This document shows positions 7,082-15,598 of a DNA stretch of 32,825 nt, one piece after another. Made by a program: the position numbers and the translations under genes. Where the stretch lies: contig RFZJ01000050.1 in NCBI GenBank assembly GCA_009920765.1, positions 1-32,825 of the forward strand. Reading direction: 5' to 3'. Every line of letters starts with the position of its first letter. Positions within the stretch are counted from its first letter, which is position 1. Source of the DNA: Planctomycetota bacterium. GTDB taxonomy: Bacteria > Planctomycetota > Planctomycetia > Gemmatales > Gemmataceae. The notes beneath the pieces were generated by a model. It worked only from the letters and a program-made list of their open reading frames with translations. It ran no database searches and was not told the origin of the DNA.

Positions 7082-9751
7082 ATGGATATTTTGGAAGAAA
7101 AAAAAACCTGCCCGCCTAAAAGAGACCTAGAACAGTTATTAGAGGGCAATCTATCTCAGTTCACCTCCCTTGCTCTGCGTCAGCATGTCGAGGGTTGCGT
7201 CTATTGCCAAAGGGCACTTGCCAAACTCAGACTTCAAACCTCACCTGATGACAGTATTAATCTGCCAGATGAATTAACAAACACCGCAAGTGGCTCAAGC
7301 ACCCGAAATACCGATTCGATGCCAAAATTGGAACTCGATGCAGACAACTTATTTTTTGGTACCAAAGGTCAAGCAACAACGGCATACAACAGTGATGGCA
7401 GTTTAGTTCCAGAATTTAAAATCTCGCCAGAAGGAACCAAGGTATCCTTAAGCTTTTTATCTTCCCCACAAGGCCCCGATGAATTAGGCCGTTTGGGAAG
7501 CTATAAGATTATGAAGTTATTAGGCGCTGGTGGCATGGGCCTGGTTTTTGAGGCTGAAGATACACTTTTACGAAGGCAGGTTGCTCTCAAGGTAATGAAG
7601 CCTGAAATTGCAATCAAGGCTGAGCATCGCCAACGGTTTTTGCAAGAGGCAAGGTCTGGCGCAGCAATTCCCCACGACAATATTGCAACCGTTTTTCAAG
7701 TTGGGATCGAAAACAACGTACCTTATCTCGCAATGCAGTTTCTCCAAGGGGAATCCCTGGGTTCCAGACTACATCGGGAAGGAAAAATTCCTGTCGATGA
7801 ATCACTTCGTATCATTCGTGAAGTTGCATCTGGAATAGCCGCAGCCCATGAATCCAATCTGATACACAGGGATATCAAACCTGATAACATCTGGCTTGAA
7901 TCGGATGGTGACGGCAGACCTTGGAAAAGGGTAAAAATTCTCGACTTCGGCTTGGCAACATCGGTAATAAATACCGAAGATGGAAACAACGAATCCGGCA
8001 TGATCATGGGTACTCCCCACTACATGGCGCCCGAGCAAGCCCGCGGTTTACCCCTCGATCATCGCTGTGATCTTTTCAGCATAGGCTGCATGCTTTATCA
8101 AATGATAAGTGGTGAACTCGCATTCAAAGGCGATAATGCCCTTAAAATCATGAATGCACTTGCACTGCATGAACCCAAACCACTCAATTTAATTGATAGC
8201 TCGGTTCCAGCCAAAGTTGCAGAACTGGTCCAAAGTTTGATGTCAAAAAAAGCCTCAGAGCGAATGGCTTCTGCCAATGATCTGATCAAAATGATCGACG
8301 AAATTGATAATTTCGATACCCAAGGCGCAAATTCAAAACAATCAGCTACTGCAGTATTACCCACACCCAACCTACCAGGCCAAGGTTACCAAGCAACGCT
8401 TACGCCTTGGTATTTAAACTGGAAAATCGGCCTGCTTGCACTAGCTGCCATTATAAATCTTGGGTTATTGGCATTTAACTATGGCAATTTTGGAACCCAG
8501 TCAAATTCGATTAGTGGTCTTACATTTGGCGAGCCAATCAAAGTCGGTGTGCTCCATAGCACCACGGGATACATGCGAACCACTGGTAAAAATGTAAAAG
8601 ATTTAACCATGATGGCCATCGCAGAAATTAACGAAAGCGGGGGCATTCTAGAATACTCAGACAAAGGGGTACCCATTTCCCGCCGTAGAATTCTTGCCTA
8701 CGAATCTGATGGCCAGTCCAACCCGGAAATTTTTGCAAAGCTGTCAGAAAAACTAATCACCCAGGATAAAGTAAAAGCTATCTTTGGTTGCTGGAATTCA
8801 ACGGACCGAAAGGAATGCCTTTCAGTTTTCAACCAGAACAATAACATCCTTTTATACCCCACATCCTACGAAGGGCTGGAACAAAACCCCAATGTGGTTT
8901 ATTTGGGTGCTGCCCCAAATCAACAACTTGAATTCACCTTCAACCACATGATAAACAAGCTGGACAAAAAAAAGCTGTTTCATGTTGGAGTAAACAGTGT
9001 TTATTCCAAGGTCGCTTCAGAAATTCTTGCCCAACAGCTAAAAGAAATCAAAGAAGAAGATAAAACGATCAAAGCTGTTCTTGCGGGTGAGAAGCTCTTA
9101 AATCAGGGTAATTTTAAATTTGATGAGGTAATCAAAGCCATTGTTGCAGCAAAACCCGACCTCATCATCAATACCCTGAGCGGGGATGCAAACCGTGATT
9201 TCTTCCGCGCACTTAGAACTCAGGGAATCAAAGGCTCTACCATTCCAACCTTATCTTTCCATATTAGTGCCGAAATTCTTCAAGAACTCGACGTCGAAAG
9301 TTGCACGGGCGATTTTGTTGGTTGGAATTATCTTCCCTCCATCGAAACAGAACAAAACAAGACTTTCCTCGAAAAAGTTAAAGGCAAACTCGGCAACGAC
9401 ACCATCGTAAATGACAGCATGGAAGCAGGCTATTATGGTGTTTATTTATGGGCCCAAGCTGTACGAGAAGCAAAATCATTTGATCCAGACAAAGTACTTC
9501 AGGCAATCAAAGGCCGAACTTTTGCAGCGCCAGGCGGCCCTGTTGAAATCGACAAAGACACACTCCATACCTATTTGATTCCAAGATTCGGTAAAATCAT
9601 CGGGCCGGGAAAGTTTGAAATCATCCAAGGAAACGAAGGTAAACCACTTAGACCCATCCCATACCCAAGGTACCGATCCCAGGAAAGTTGGGAAAAATAT
9701 CTCAGCAATCTTCATACCACTTGGAATAACAATTGGTTCGGTGCAAATTAA
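7082..9751 (+). CDS. Receptor-like Ser/Thr protein kinase with a UrtA-like urea/amide-binding sensor domain
   Basis: 889 aa. Residues 10-42 carry C10 and H35-x3-C39-x2-C42, a zinc-finger-like segment as in anti-sigma factors. A linker follows to about 138. The kinase domain (about 141-410) is complete: glycine loop GAGGMG (148-153), VALK with K170, HRD with D264, DFG 288-290, APE 316-318. One membrane helix spans about 446-466. Residues 484-860 resemble the periplasmic urea/short-amide ABC binding protein UrtA: KVGVLHSTTG, KAIFGCWNSTDRKECLSVF, LLYPTSYEGLEQNPN, YLGAAPNQQ, TFAAPGGPVEID. The predicted topology is kinase inside, binding domain outside, so it would read an external small amide or urea and phosphorylate cytoplasmic targets. 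GAGG lies just upstream of the ATG; an out-of-frame ATG sits at 7078. No urt transporter genes are nearby. Domain calls are strong; the ligand is inferred. Confidence 0.92.
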   Translation: MDILEEKKTCPPKRDLEQLLEGNLSQFTSLALRQHVEGCVYCQRALAKLRLQTSPDDSINLPDELTNTASGSSTRNTDSMPKLELDADNLFFGTKGQATTAYNSDGSLVPEFKISPEGTKVSLSFLSSPQGPDELGRLGSYKIMKLLGAGGMGLVFEAEDTLLRRQVALKVMKPEIAIKAEHRQRFLQEARSGAAIPHDNIATVFQVGIENNVPYLAMQFLQGESLGSRLHREGKIPVDESLRIIREVASGIAAAHESNLIHRDIKPDNIWLESDGDGRPWKRVKILDFGLATSVINTEDGNNESGMIMGTPHYMAPEQARGLPLDHRCDLFSIGCMLYQMISGELAFKGDNALKIMNALALHEPKPLNLIDSSVPAKVAELVQSLMSKKASERMASANDLIKMIDEIDNFDTQGANSKQSATAVLPTPNLPGQGYQATLTPWYLNWKIGLLALAAIINLGLLAFNYGNFGTQSNSISGLTFGEPIKVGVLHSTTGYMRTTGKNVKDLTMMAIAEINESGGILEYSDKGVPISRRRILAYESDGQSNPEIFAKLSEKLITQDKVKAIFGCWNSTDRKECLSVFNQNNNILLYPTSYEGLEQNPNVVYLGAAPNQQLEFTFNHMINKLDKKKLFHVGVNSVYSKVASEILAQQLKEIKEEDKTIKAVLAGEKLLNQGNFKFDEVIKAIVAAKPDLIINTLSGDANRDFFRALRTQGIKGSTIPTLSFHISAEILQELDVESCTGDFVGWNYLPSIETEQNKTFLEKVKGKLGNDTIVNDSMEAGYYGVYLWAQAVREAKSFDPDKVLQAIKGRTFAAPGGPVEIDKDTLHTYLIPRFGKIIGPGKFEIIQGNEGKPLRPIPYPRYRSQESWEKYLSNLHTTWNNNWFGAN

Positions 9752-9915
9752 ATTCCTTGTTATTGTTCAAACCCACTCTTTCACAATCTAAAGCATCAGA
9801 AAAATTATCCTGATAATAGCCTTTTGCATGAAATTTTTCATTGTTTCAACGATTGAAAAAGTTATATTCAAAACTGCTTTCTGTCCTAATGTTACTTTAA
9901 TTAAGGAACCTGAAT

Positions 9916-11085
9916 GTGGGTCACAAACAAACTGATAAACATCGTTTTGGCAAATCTTCATACCATCAAATCGGCTTGGTCCGCGGTCAATTCGGGAACG
10001 TACCATTTGCTGAATGGGTAAAATTCCTCCAGGAATCAGGTTTTGATGGCTGGGAAGAAGCAAGCTGGGAACTTGATCTTGCCCGCTGCTCCACCGATGC
10101 AGGGGCAGAAGCTTATGCCAAGGAACGAGTCGATTTGGCCAAGAAGCATAACTTGGAAATTTTCACAGTTGCCTCACACCTTCAGGGGCAGGCACTTGGC
10201 GATGAACCCTCAGCAAAAACCTTGCAATTCGTAGGCAGGGAAGCTGTCGAAGCTTATAAAGCTTGGCGCGGAAAAGGCAACAACCCACCTCGAACCGATC
10301 CCTATTATGTTCCACCAGATGTTGCAAAAATGATTCAGGATCAATCTCGCACCGATTTGATCAACATCGTAAGGCTCGCGCATTATCTCGGAAAATTACA
10401 GAACCGCAAAGTTGCAGTTCCAGGATTCGTTGGGTCGCCTGCTGGTTGCTGGAGCCACTGGTTCTTATTCCCACCCCTTCCAAGCAGCATTGGTGGCTAT
10501 AACATCCCTGATGTACGAGAAACCAGCCTGGAACTTCTGGTTGAAAGATTTGCACCCGTTTTAGACGCTTGCAAGAAATATGGTGTAACCTTCGACCTCG
10601 AATGCCACCCCAGCGAACGAGCCATGGGAGACCTCGAATCTGCCAATGATTACCTCAAGGCCATGGATAAAGCTGGCTATCAAGGCGTGGTTGGGTTCAA
10701 CCTCGATGGGTCACACATGGAATGGCAGAACGTTTCGGTGATTCATTTCATCCGAGAATTTTCTGAACGAATCCACTGCGCTCATGTCAAGGGTGTTCAA
10801 GTCATGAAAGAACATTGCAGGGCAGGCAGGCTGGGCGGGCATCGCCCCATGGGCCATTGGACTAATGGCTGGAATTTCGTCACTCCTGGAACCGAGCGGG
10901 ATGCAAATTCCCTTGAAGAAATTTTTGTGGAACTTAACCGGGTGGGTTATGATGGTGCTGTAAGCATCGAGTGGGAAGACAACGATGCAGAACAACATGC
11001 AGGTGCTAAATCGGCACTTGCAAATTGCAGAAAAGCAGACCTCCCACCAAGTGGAATGCGACATGACGAAATGCTTAAAGCATGA
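9916..11085 (+). CDS. Sugar phosphate isomerase/epimerase-like TIM-barrel protein
   Basis: 389 aa of the xylose-isomerase-like (AP endonuclease family 2) fold. Barrel segments are visible: FLQESGFDGWEEASWELD, ITFDLECHPSE-type strand (here VTFDLECHPSE), VVGFNLDGSHMEWQ, IHCAHVKGVQ and GAVSIEWEDND. The Glu, Asp, His and Glu in these segments are the likely divalent-metal ligands. The start is GTG at 9916, with AAGGA about 8 bases upstream; the ATG at 9914 is in another frame and closes after about 40 codons. This family is abundant in planctomycetes, and members act on sugars or inositols, but substrate cannot be read from sequence. It follows the kinase gene by 164 bases and ends before a strong terminator. 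Confidence 0.85.
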   Translation: MGHKQTDKHRFGKSSYHQIGLVRGQFGNVPFAEWVKFLQESGFDGWEEASWELDLARCSTDAGAEAYAKERVDLAKKHNLEIFTVASHLQGQALGDEPSAKTLQFVGREAVEAYKAWRGKGNNPPRTDPYYVPPDVAKMIQDQSRTDLINIVRLAHYLGKLQNRKVAVPGFVGSPAGCWSHWFLFPPLPSSIGGYNIPDVRETSLELLVERFAPVLDACKKYGVTFDLECHPSERAMGDLESANDYLKAMDKAGYQGVVGFNLDGSHMEWQNVSVIHFIREFSERIHCAHVKGVQVMKEHCRAGRLGGHRPMGHWTNGWNFVTPGTERDANSLEEIFVELNRVGYDGAVSIEWEDNDAEQHAGAKSALANCRKADLPPSGMRHDEMLKA

Positions 11086-11111
11086 TGCAAGCCTCAGCTT
11101 GAATAATGAAC

Positions 11112-11145
11112 AAGCCCCGGCTTCCCATTCCGGGGCTTCTTTTTT
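11112..11145 (+). terminator. Rho-independent terminator after the isomerase-like gene
   Basis: Perfect 9-base stem AAGCCCCGG / CCGGGGCTT (11112-11120 and 11130-11138) with a 9-base loop, followed by CTTTTTT. It separates the isomerase-like gene from the TPR gene that starts at 11160. Confidence 0.9.
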
Positions 11146-11159
11146 AAGGTATTATTAAT

Positions 11160-12725
11160 ATGATTTCGCTTTTTCTTTCCTCCGTCCTGATCATCAATGC
11201 CGATGCCAAGGATCAAACCCTGGAACACACCAAGCTTAAACCCTCGCGAGTGGAAAAAGATCTCTGCTTGTATCGCTATCGGATCTACACCAGCTCCCCC
11301 CTATGCCAGGCCTTTAATGATCAAGGTTTGGCCTATTTGTATTCCTACGCATGGATGGAATCTGCACGCAGTTTTGAAACCGCTTTAAAGCATGACCCCG
11401 ATTGTGTCATGGCTCATATCGGCCTGGCCAAAGCTTTGGATAGATGGGGCAAAAAAAGTGAATCAACCAAAGTGATCAAAAATGCCAAGCGTCTCGAAGA
11501 AAAAGCTGCACCCAACGAAAAAGCCTTATTACAGGCTGCATTTATCGAATATGGGTTGAATGAAAATCCACCTGCCGCCGGTGAAGCCAGACAAAAAGCG
11601 GCTGCAACCATCATCGACCAGGCACTTTCGCAGTACGATGAAGATCAAGAACTTTGGTTTACCAGGGCACAAATCGCTTGTAATTATGCCACCTTCGGTG
11701 GTAATGCAAGTTCCACCCCTTTCTACAAAGCTCTTCTCAAAATCAACCCTCTGCACCCTGGTGCAAATCACGAACTCATTCATTTTTACGAAGGTCAACA
11801 ACGCCCCGCCCTTGGCTGGCATCATGCTGAAGGGTATTTGAATTCCTCGCCTGGAATTCATCATGCCAACCATATGCAGGCCCACCTCGCCACCCGCCTG
11901 GGAAAATGGGATAAAACCAGTGATCGTTCAACAAAGGCTGTTCAGCTTCAAACAGCTTACCACAGGGACATGAATGTAAAACCCTCTGAAGATCATCAGT
12001 TCCAGCATCATGTGCAAACGTTGCTAACTTCGCTTACCCATGATGGCAGATTCAAGGAAGCAAAAGCCCTTAATGAAGTCAGGCCGGACAAAGCAAGGGC
12101 TTCTGTTGCATGGTTCAAGTTTCTATTGGCCAGCAAAGATTATTCAGCAGCGGAAACAGAGGCGAGAAAATTCCTCAAGACTGAAAAAAATACCGCAGCA
12201 TACCTCTTGGCTATCCTTCACCTCTCGAAAAAAGACCCCGAAGGCGCTATGCCCTGGGTCGAATCCTTGCAACAAGCCTGGATCACAGGCAAGAAAGAAA
12301 AACAGCAGGAGTTTCGGCTTTGGGAAGTTCAGGGATTGTTGCTTGCAGCACAAGGGCAGTACAAGTTGAGTGCACGCCTTCTTAAACGAGCTATCGATAA
12401 ATCCAAAAACGATTACTCCCACCATGCCTGGGGTAATGGCTCCGTATTCATGGAAGAACTAGGCCTTATCGCTCTCGCAGGAAAAGATTTTGCTGAAGCC
12501 GAGGAAGCTTTTTTGGAAGCGCTCGCGCATGACCCTGGTAGCGTGCATGCTGCTCTTGGATTACGTAGGTTATGCGAGGTTACCGGAAGGAAAGAGGAAG
12601 CAAACGATTATGCAAAACTTGCTTCCCGTTGTTGGCATAAAGCAGATCCAGGTTTACTGGAAAAAGAATGGGATATAATCAAGGGGTTGATTTCAGAGAG
12701 TGGCGTTCCTGCTGCCATGCGTTAA
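11160..12725 (+). CDS. Exported or membrane-anchored TPR-repeat protein
   Basis: 521 aa. A short hydrophobic N-terminus (MISLFLSSVLIINADA) may be a signal peptide. The body is tetratricopeptide-like, including NDQGLAYLYSYAWMESARSFETAL (near 50-75), AMPWVESLQQ, and a last repeat FAEAEEAFLEALAHDPGSV. A histidine-rich patch, PGANHELIHFYEG followed by PGIHHANHMQAHLATRLG (about 200-245), resembles the His-containing motif of a known but uncharacterised family of secreted TPR proteins. AAGG lies upstream of the ATG. A terminator before it and a symmetrical one after it make it a single-gene unit. Function not recognised; binding of protein partners is likely, and the His cluster might hold a metal. 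Confidence 0.75.
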   Translation: MISLFLSSVLIINADAKDQTLEHTKLKPSRVEKDLCLYRYRIYTSSPLCQAFNDQGLAYLYSYAWMESARSFETALKHDPDCVMAHIGLAKALDRWGKKSESTKVIKNAKRLEEKAAPNEKALLQAAFIEYGLNENPPAAGEARQKAAATIIDQALSQYDEDQELWFTRAQIACNYATFGGNASSTPFYKALLKINPLHPGANHELIHFYEGQQRPALGWHHAEGYLNSSPGIHHANHMQAHLATRLGKWDKTSDRSTKAVQLQTAYHRDMNVKPSEDHQFQHHVQTLLTSLTHDGRFKEAKALNEVRPDKARASVAWFKFLLASKDYSAAETEARKFLKTEKNTAAYLLAILHLSKKDPEGAMPWVESLQQAWITGKKEKQQEFRLWEVQGLLLAAQGQYKLSARLLKRAIDKSKNDYSHHAWGNGSVFMEELGLIALAGKDFAEAEEAFLEALAHDPGSVHAALGLRRLCEVTGRKEEANDYAKLASRCWHKADPGLLEKEWDIIKGLISESGVPAAMR

Positions 12726-12743
12726 AACATTTCTACAAAGCCA

Positions 12744-12788
12744 AATAAAAGAAGCCCTGGAAGATTAGCTTCCAAGGCTTCTTTTATT
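12744..12788. terminator. Bidirectional terminator between the TPR gene and the respiratory operon
   Basis: AATAAAAGAAGCC pairs with GGCTTCTTTTATT, extended by TGGAAG / CTTCCA with one unpaired base on each side and a short loop. The A-run and T-run on opposite sides let it work on both strands, ending the TPR gene (plus) and the actA-coxD operon (minus). Confidence 0.88.
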
Positions 12789-12802
12789 GATTTAAAAATT
12801 TG

Positions 12803-13108
12803 TTACAGGAGCCAACCACGGCTTACATAGTCGGAAAGCATCAACCCCAGCATGATGGTCAGAAAGAACATTGATGCAAGGATAATAATCCAGATCAATG
12901 GACTGCTGCTGTAACCATGCATGAAAATAACAACAACCAAAGCAGCTTTCACTGCTGCGATTCCCAAGGCAATAGGGGTGCTCCACATGCCAAAGTTTTG
13001 GAATCCAGCAAAGATGGTAAGAATCGTCAGAAGCATTAACATACCGAATGTAATAAAATACAACGATAATGAAGCTGGTTGATGAGTTGGATGTTCTGTA
13101 GTAGCCAT
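12803..13108 (-). CDS. coxD: Cytochrome c oxidase subunit IV, caa3 type
   Basis: 101 aa with three membrane helices (about 16-34, 43-64, 72-92), including KAALVVVIFMHGY, the signature of the bacterial subunit IV family of caa3 oxidases. It probably helps assemble or stabilise the catalytic subunit. AAGGTG lies 7 bases upstream of the ATG. It starts 15 bases after coxC and is the last gene of the operon, just before the bidirectional terminator. Confidence 0.9.
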   Translation of the reverse strand: MATTEHPTHQPASLSLYFITFGMLMLLTILTIFAGFQNFGMWSTPIALGIAAVKAALVVVIFMHGYSSSPLIWIIILASMFFLTIMLGLMLSDYVSRGWLL

Positions 13109-13123
13109 TAATGCACCTTAAAA

Positions 13124-13942
13124 TTAATGCCCCATATGGGCGCCAAGAAGATATAGCAATGGGAACAAAAAGATCCAGACTATATCCACGAAATGCCAGT
13201 AAAGCCCGATGTTTTCTACAGGGGAATAATATTCCGGAGAATAGGCTCCCTGATAGGCAAAGTAAGCAATGATTCCAATAAGCACAAACCCTACAAGCAT
13301 ATGCAGTGCATGAAGGCTCGTCATGCAGAAGTATAGCAGGAAGAAAAGTCTGGCTTGCTGGGATTCCTGAATACCTTTTACACCAAACTTCGGATCGTTA
13401 TCTGGGGGAACTGTATTTCTATCTGGATAAGAATGCTCAGCACCTTTGCTATGCGCTTCCATTTCCTTGGCCTGCTTGGCATACTGCCAATGCCACCAAT
13501 CCTTGCCCGACCAATCCTTGCCCGGCATTAGATGAATATGGTAATCATGTTTCCATTCGAAATACTTCACACCAAGAAACATCAAGCCAAAACCAATGGT
13601 GATAAGCAACCACCGGCCTGTCCAAAGGGAACTGCCAGTTTGTGAACAGCGCACTGCAAGTGCCATGGTCAGACTGCTTAGAATTAGAATTACAGTGTTG
13701 ATAGCACCAAGTTTGATATCCAAATGATTGCTGGCTTCTTCAAACACAGCGGAATACTTATAACGATAAATCGTATAAGCAGCGAACAATCCTCCAAAGA
13801 ATAACACTTCGGTCAGCAGGAAAGCCCACATACCAAGGGTATTGGCATCGTGTTGCTGTTCAAGCGTATCAAAGTGATGGGCCAGGTCTTTGTGATGATG
13901 ATGCTGGCCGTGGTCTTGCTCGGTTTCTTTAATGGCTGACAA
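13124..13942 (-). CDS. coxC: Cytochrome c oxidase subunit III, caa3 type
   Basis: 272 aa from the chosen start. The N-terminus is histidine-rich ([14 protein letters not shown]), followed by five membrane helices: [18 protein letters not shown], the [16 protein letters not shown] helix, [19 protein letters not shown], the [18 protein letters not shown] helix, and [18 protein letters not shown]. This is the five-helix form of subunit III. A soluble loop of about 65 residues ([14 protein letters not shown] and onward) lies between helices 3 and 4. The start is placed at TTG 13942, because AAAGGAGG sits 6 bases before it, inside the end of coxA; ATG at 13960 has no such site, and the open frame runs on to 14086. 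Subunit III has no redox centre and supports proton uptake and stability. Confidence 0.92.
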   Translation of the reverse strand: MSAIKETEQDHGQHHHHKDLAHHFDTLEQQHDANTLGMWAFLLTEVLFFGGLFAAYTIYRYKYSAVFEEASNHLDIKLGAINTVILILSSLTMALAVRCSQTGSSLWTGRWLLITIGFGLMFLGVKYFEWKHDYHIHLMPGKDWSGKDWWHWQYAKQAKEMEAHSKGAEHSYPDRNTVPPDNDPKFGVKGIQESQQARLFFLLYFCMTSLHALHMLVGFVLIGIIAYFAYQGAYSPEYYSPVENIGLYWHFVDIVWIFLFPLLYLLGAHMGH

Positions 13943-15596
13943 CCGCGGCCTCCTTTCCATGAAAATGATAGGGTTCTTCAGTAACAACAGGGGTCTTCTC
14001 AAAATTATGAGGCGAGGGCGGTGAAGTCGTGTTTGTCCAATCCAAGGTTGAACCACCATAAGGATTGGAACTAGCCTTCTCTCCAAAGAAGAAGGAATGA
14101 ATCATATAAAACAACGGCATTAAATAACCAATCGCAAGAATGGATGCACCCGCAGTAGAAAAAACATTCAGGACTTGAAACTCATCAGGGTACTCATAAT
14201 ACCTTCGTGGCATACCAAGGTAACCAAGAATAAACTGGGGGAAGAAAGTAAAGTTAAAGCCAATGAAAGTGATGCCAGCACTTAGCTTTCCCCAAAATTC
14301 AGAGTATAACCTTCCAGTCATCTTGGGCCACCAGAAATGTATGCCAGCCATGTAACCCATGATTGCACCACCCACCATGATGTAATGGAAGTGTGCAACG
14401 ATAAAATAAGTATCATGCAGATGAATATCAGTTCCCAAGGTGGAAAGGAACAATCCAGTCAAACCACCAATGGTAAATAAACCCAGAAACCCGAAGGCAT
14501 AAATCATGGGTGTATCAAAACTGATTGAACCACCGTACATCGTAGCAAGCCATGAGAAAACTTTAATACCCGAGGGAATCGCAACGGAAAAAGTTAGAAG
14601 GGAGAAAACCATTGCTGCGTAAGGGGACATTCCAGTGGTAAACATATGGTGGGCCCAAACAATGAAACCAAATACTGCAATTGCAATACTTGAAAAAGCA
14701 ATGATGTGGTACCCAAAAACATTCTTTCTACTGAAGGTTGCTATCACTTCACTCGTTACACCAAGGGAAGGAAGAATCATGATGTAAACTGCGGGGTGCG
14801 AATAGAACCAGAAAAGGTGCTGGAAAAGAATCGGGTCACCACCAAGGCGGGGATCAAAAATTCCCACACCAAGGACTCTTTCAACACCCAAAAGGCCCAA
14901 AGTTACAGCAATAACAGGAGTTCCAAGCAATTGGACCACACTTGTTGCATAGATGGCCCAAATGAACAAAGGCAACCGAAACCAAGTCAGGCCAGGACAA
15001 CGCATGCGATGCACGGTGATGATGAAATTCAATCCAGTCAGGATGGAAGAAAAACCCACCACAAACAAACCCGAAGCCATCACCACCACATAAGAGTTGG
15101 AGTATGTCGAGCTAAAGGGCGTGTAGAAAGTCCACCCGGTATCAACACCACCCAAGAGCAATGCGGTAAGCGCAATTACACTTCCTGCAAAATAAAGGTA
15201 ATAACTCAGGAGGTTTAATCTGGGGAAAGCCACATCCTTGGCACCAATCATCAAGGGCAAAACAAAATTGCCAAGCACCGCAGGAATGGAGGGAATCAGA
15301 AAGAAAAACAACATGATGATACCATGTGCGGTAAAAGCCTTGTTGTAAGTATCAGCAGCTAAAAAATCACCCTTTGGGGTAAGGAGTTCAAGTCGAATTG
15401 CACCAGCCAAAGCGCCACCCAAAAGAAACATTAGTGTAATGGTTACAAGGTAGAGCAAACCAATACGTTTGTGATCCAACGTAATTAACCAAGATGCAAC
15501 GCTATGCTCATGATTAAGGTAATTGACATCATCGTCTCGACCAACAATATCAGGAAACTTCTCAAAAGTTTTAGATTCAAGACCTACTGTGGCCAT
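13929..15596 (-). CDS. coxA: Cytochrome c oxidase subunit I, A2-type haem-copper oxidase
   Basis: 555 aa, about 12 membrane helices. Reduces O2 to water and pumps protons. Haem and copper ligands are all visible: H91 (TAHG) and H404 for the low-spin haem, H402 for haem a3 ([10 protein letters not shown]), and H267, H316, H317 for CuB (YSHPAVY and WAHHMFTTG). Y271 is the residue cross-linked to H267. K345 in SGIKVF is the likely K-channel lysine. The YS pair before H267, with Ala in place of the usual Glu (HPEVY), marks the A2 class as in Thermus and Rhodothermus caa3 enzymes. AAGGAGG lies about 10 bases before the ATG, and the gene begins two bases after coxB stops. The C-terminal tail is soluble and ends [16 protein letters not shown]. 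Confidence 0.97.
   Translation of the reverse strand: MATVGLESKTFEKFPDIVGRDDDVNYLNHEHSVASWLITLDHKRIGLLYLVTITLMFLLGGALAGAIRLELLTPKGDFLAADTYNKAFTAHGIIMLFFFLIPSIPAVLGNFVLPLMIGAKDVAFPRLNLLSYYLYFAGSVIALTALLLGGVDTGWTFYTPFSSTYSNSYVVVMASGLFVVGFSSILTGLNFIITVHRMRCPGLTWFRLPLFIWAIYATSVVQLLGTPVIAVTLGLLGVERVLGVGIFDPRLGGDPILFQHLFWFYSHPAVYIMILPSLGVTSEVIATFSRKNVFGYHIIAFSSIAIAVFGFIVWAHHMFTTGMSPYAAMVFSLLTFSVAIPSGIKVFSWLATMYGGSISFDTPMIYAFGFLGLFTIGGLTGLFLSTLGTDIHLHDTYFIVAHFHYIMVGGAIMGYMAGIHFWWPKMTGRLYSEFWGKLSAGITFIGFNFTFFPQFILGYLGMPRRYYEYPDEFQVLNVFSTAGASILAIGYLMPLFYMIHSFFFGEKASSNPYGGSTLDWTNTTSPPSPHNFEKTPVVTEEPYHFHGKEAAVVSH
13949..13956 (-). promoter_or_regulatory. Ribosome binding site of coxC within the end of coxA
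   Basis: AAAGGAGG on the minus strand, 6 bases before the TTG at 13942. It lies in the last codons of coxA and argues for a TTG start and coupled translation instead of the upstream ATG at 13960. Confidence 0.6.
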
Positions 15597-15598
15597 GA

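Noticed and set aside
9834..9860. Hairpin TTTTTCA / TGAAAAA after the kinase gene
   Set aside because: Stem is AT-rich with a bulge and there is no T-run after it; it could be chance in AT-rich DNA, so not listed as a terminator.
9914..10036. ATG at 9914 as the start of the isomerase-like gene
   Set aside because: It is in a different frame that closes after about 40 codons; GTG at 9916 continues into the recognised protein.
14706..15218. 170-codon open frame on the plus strand opposite coxA
   Set aside because: It is antisense to the haem-ligand region of coxA, its sequence is low-complexity and polar, and it has no recognisable family. Shadow frame.
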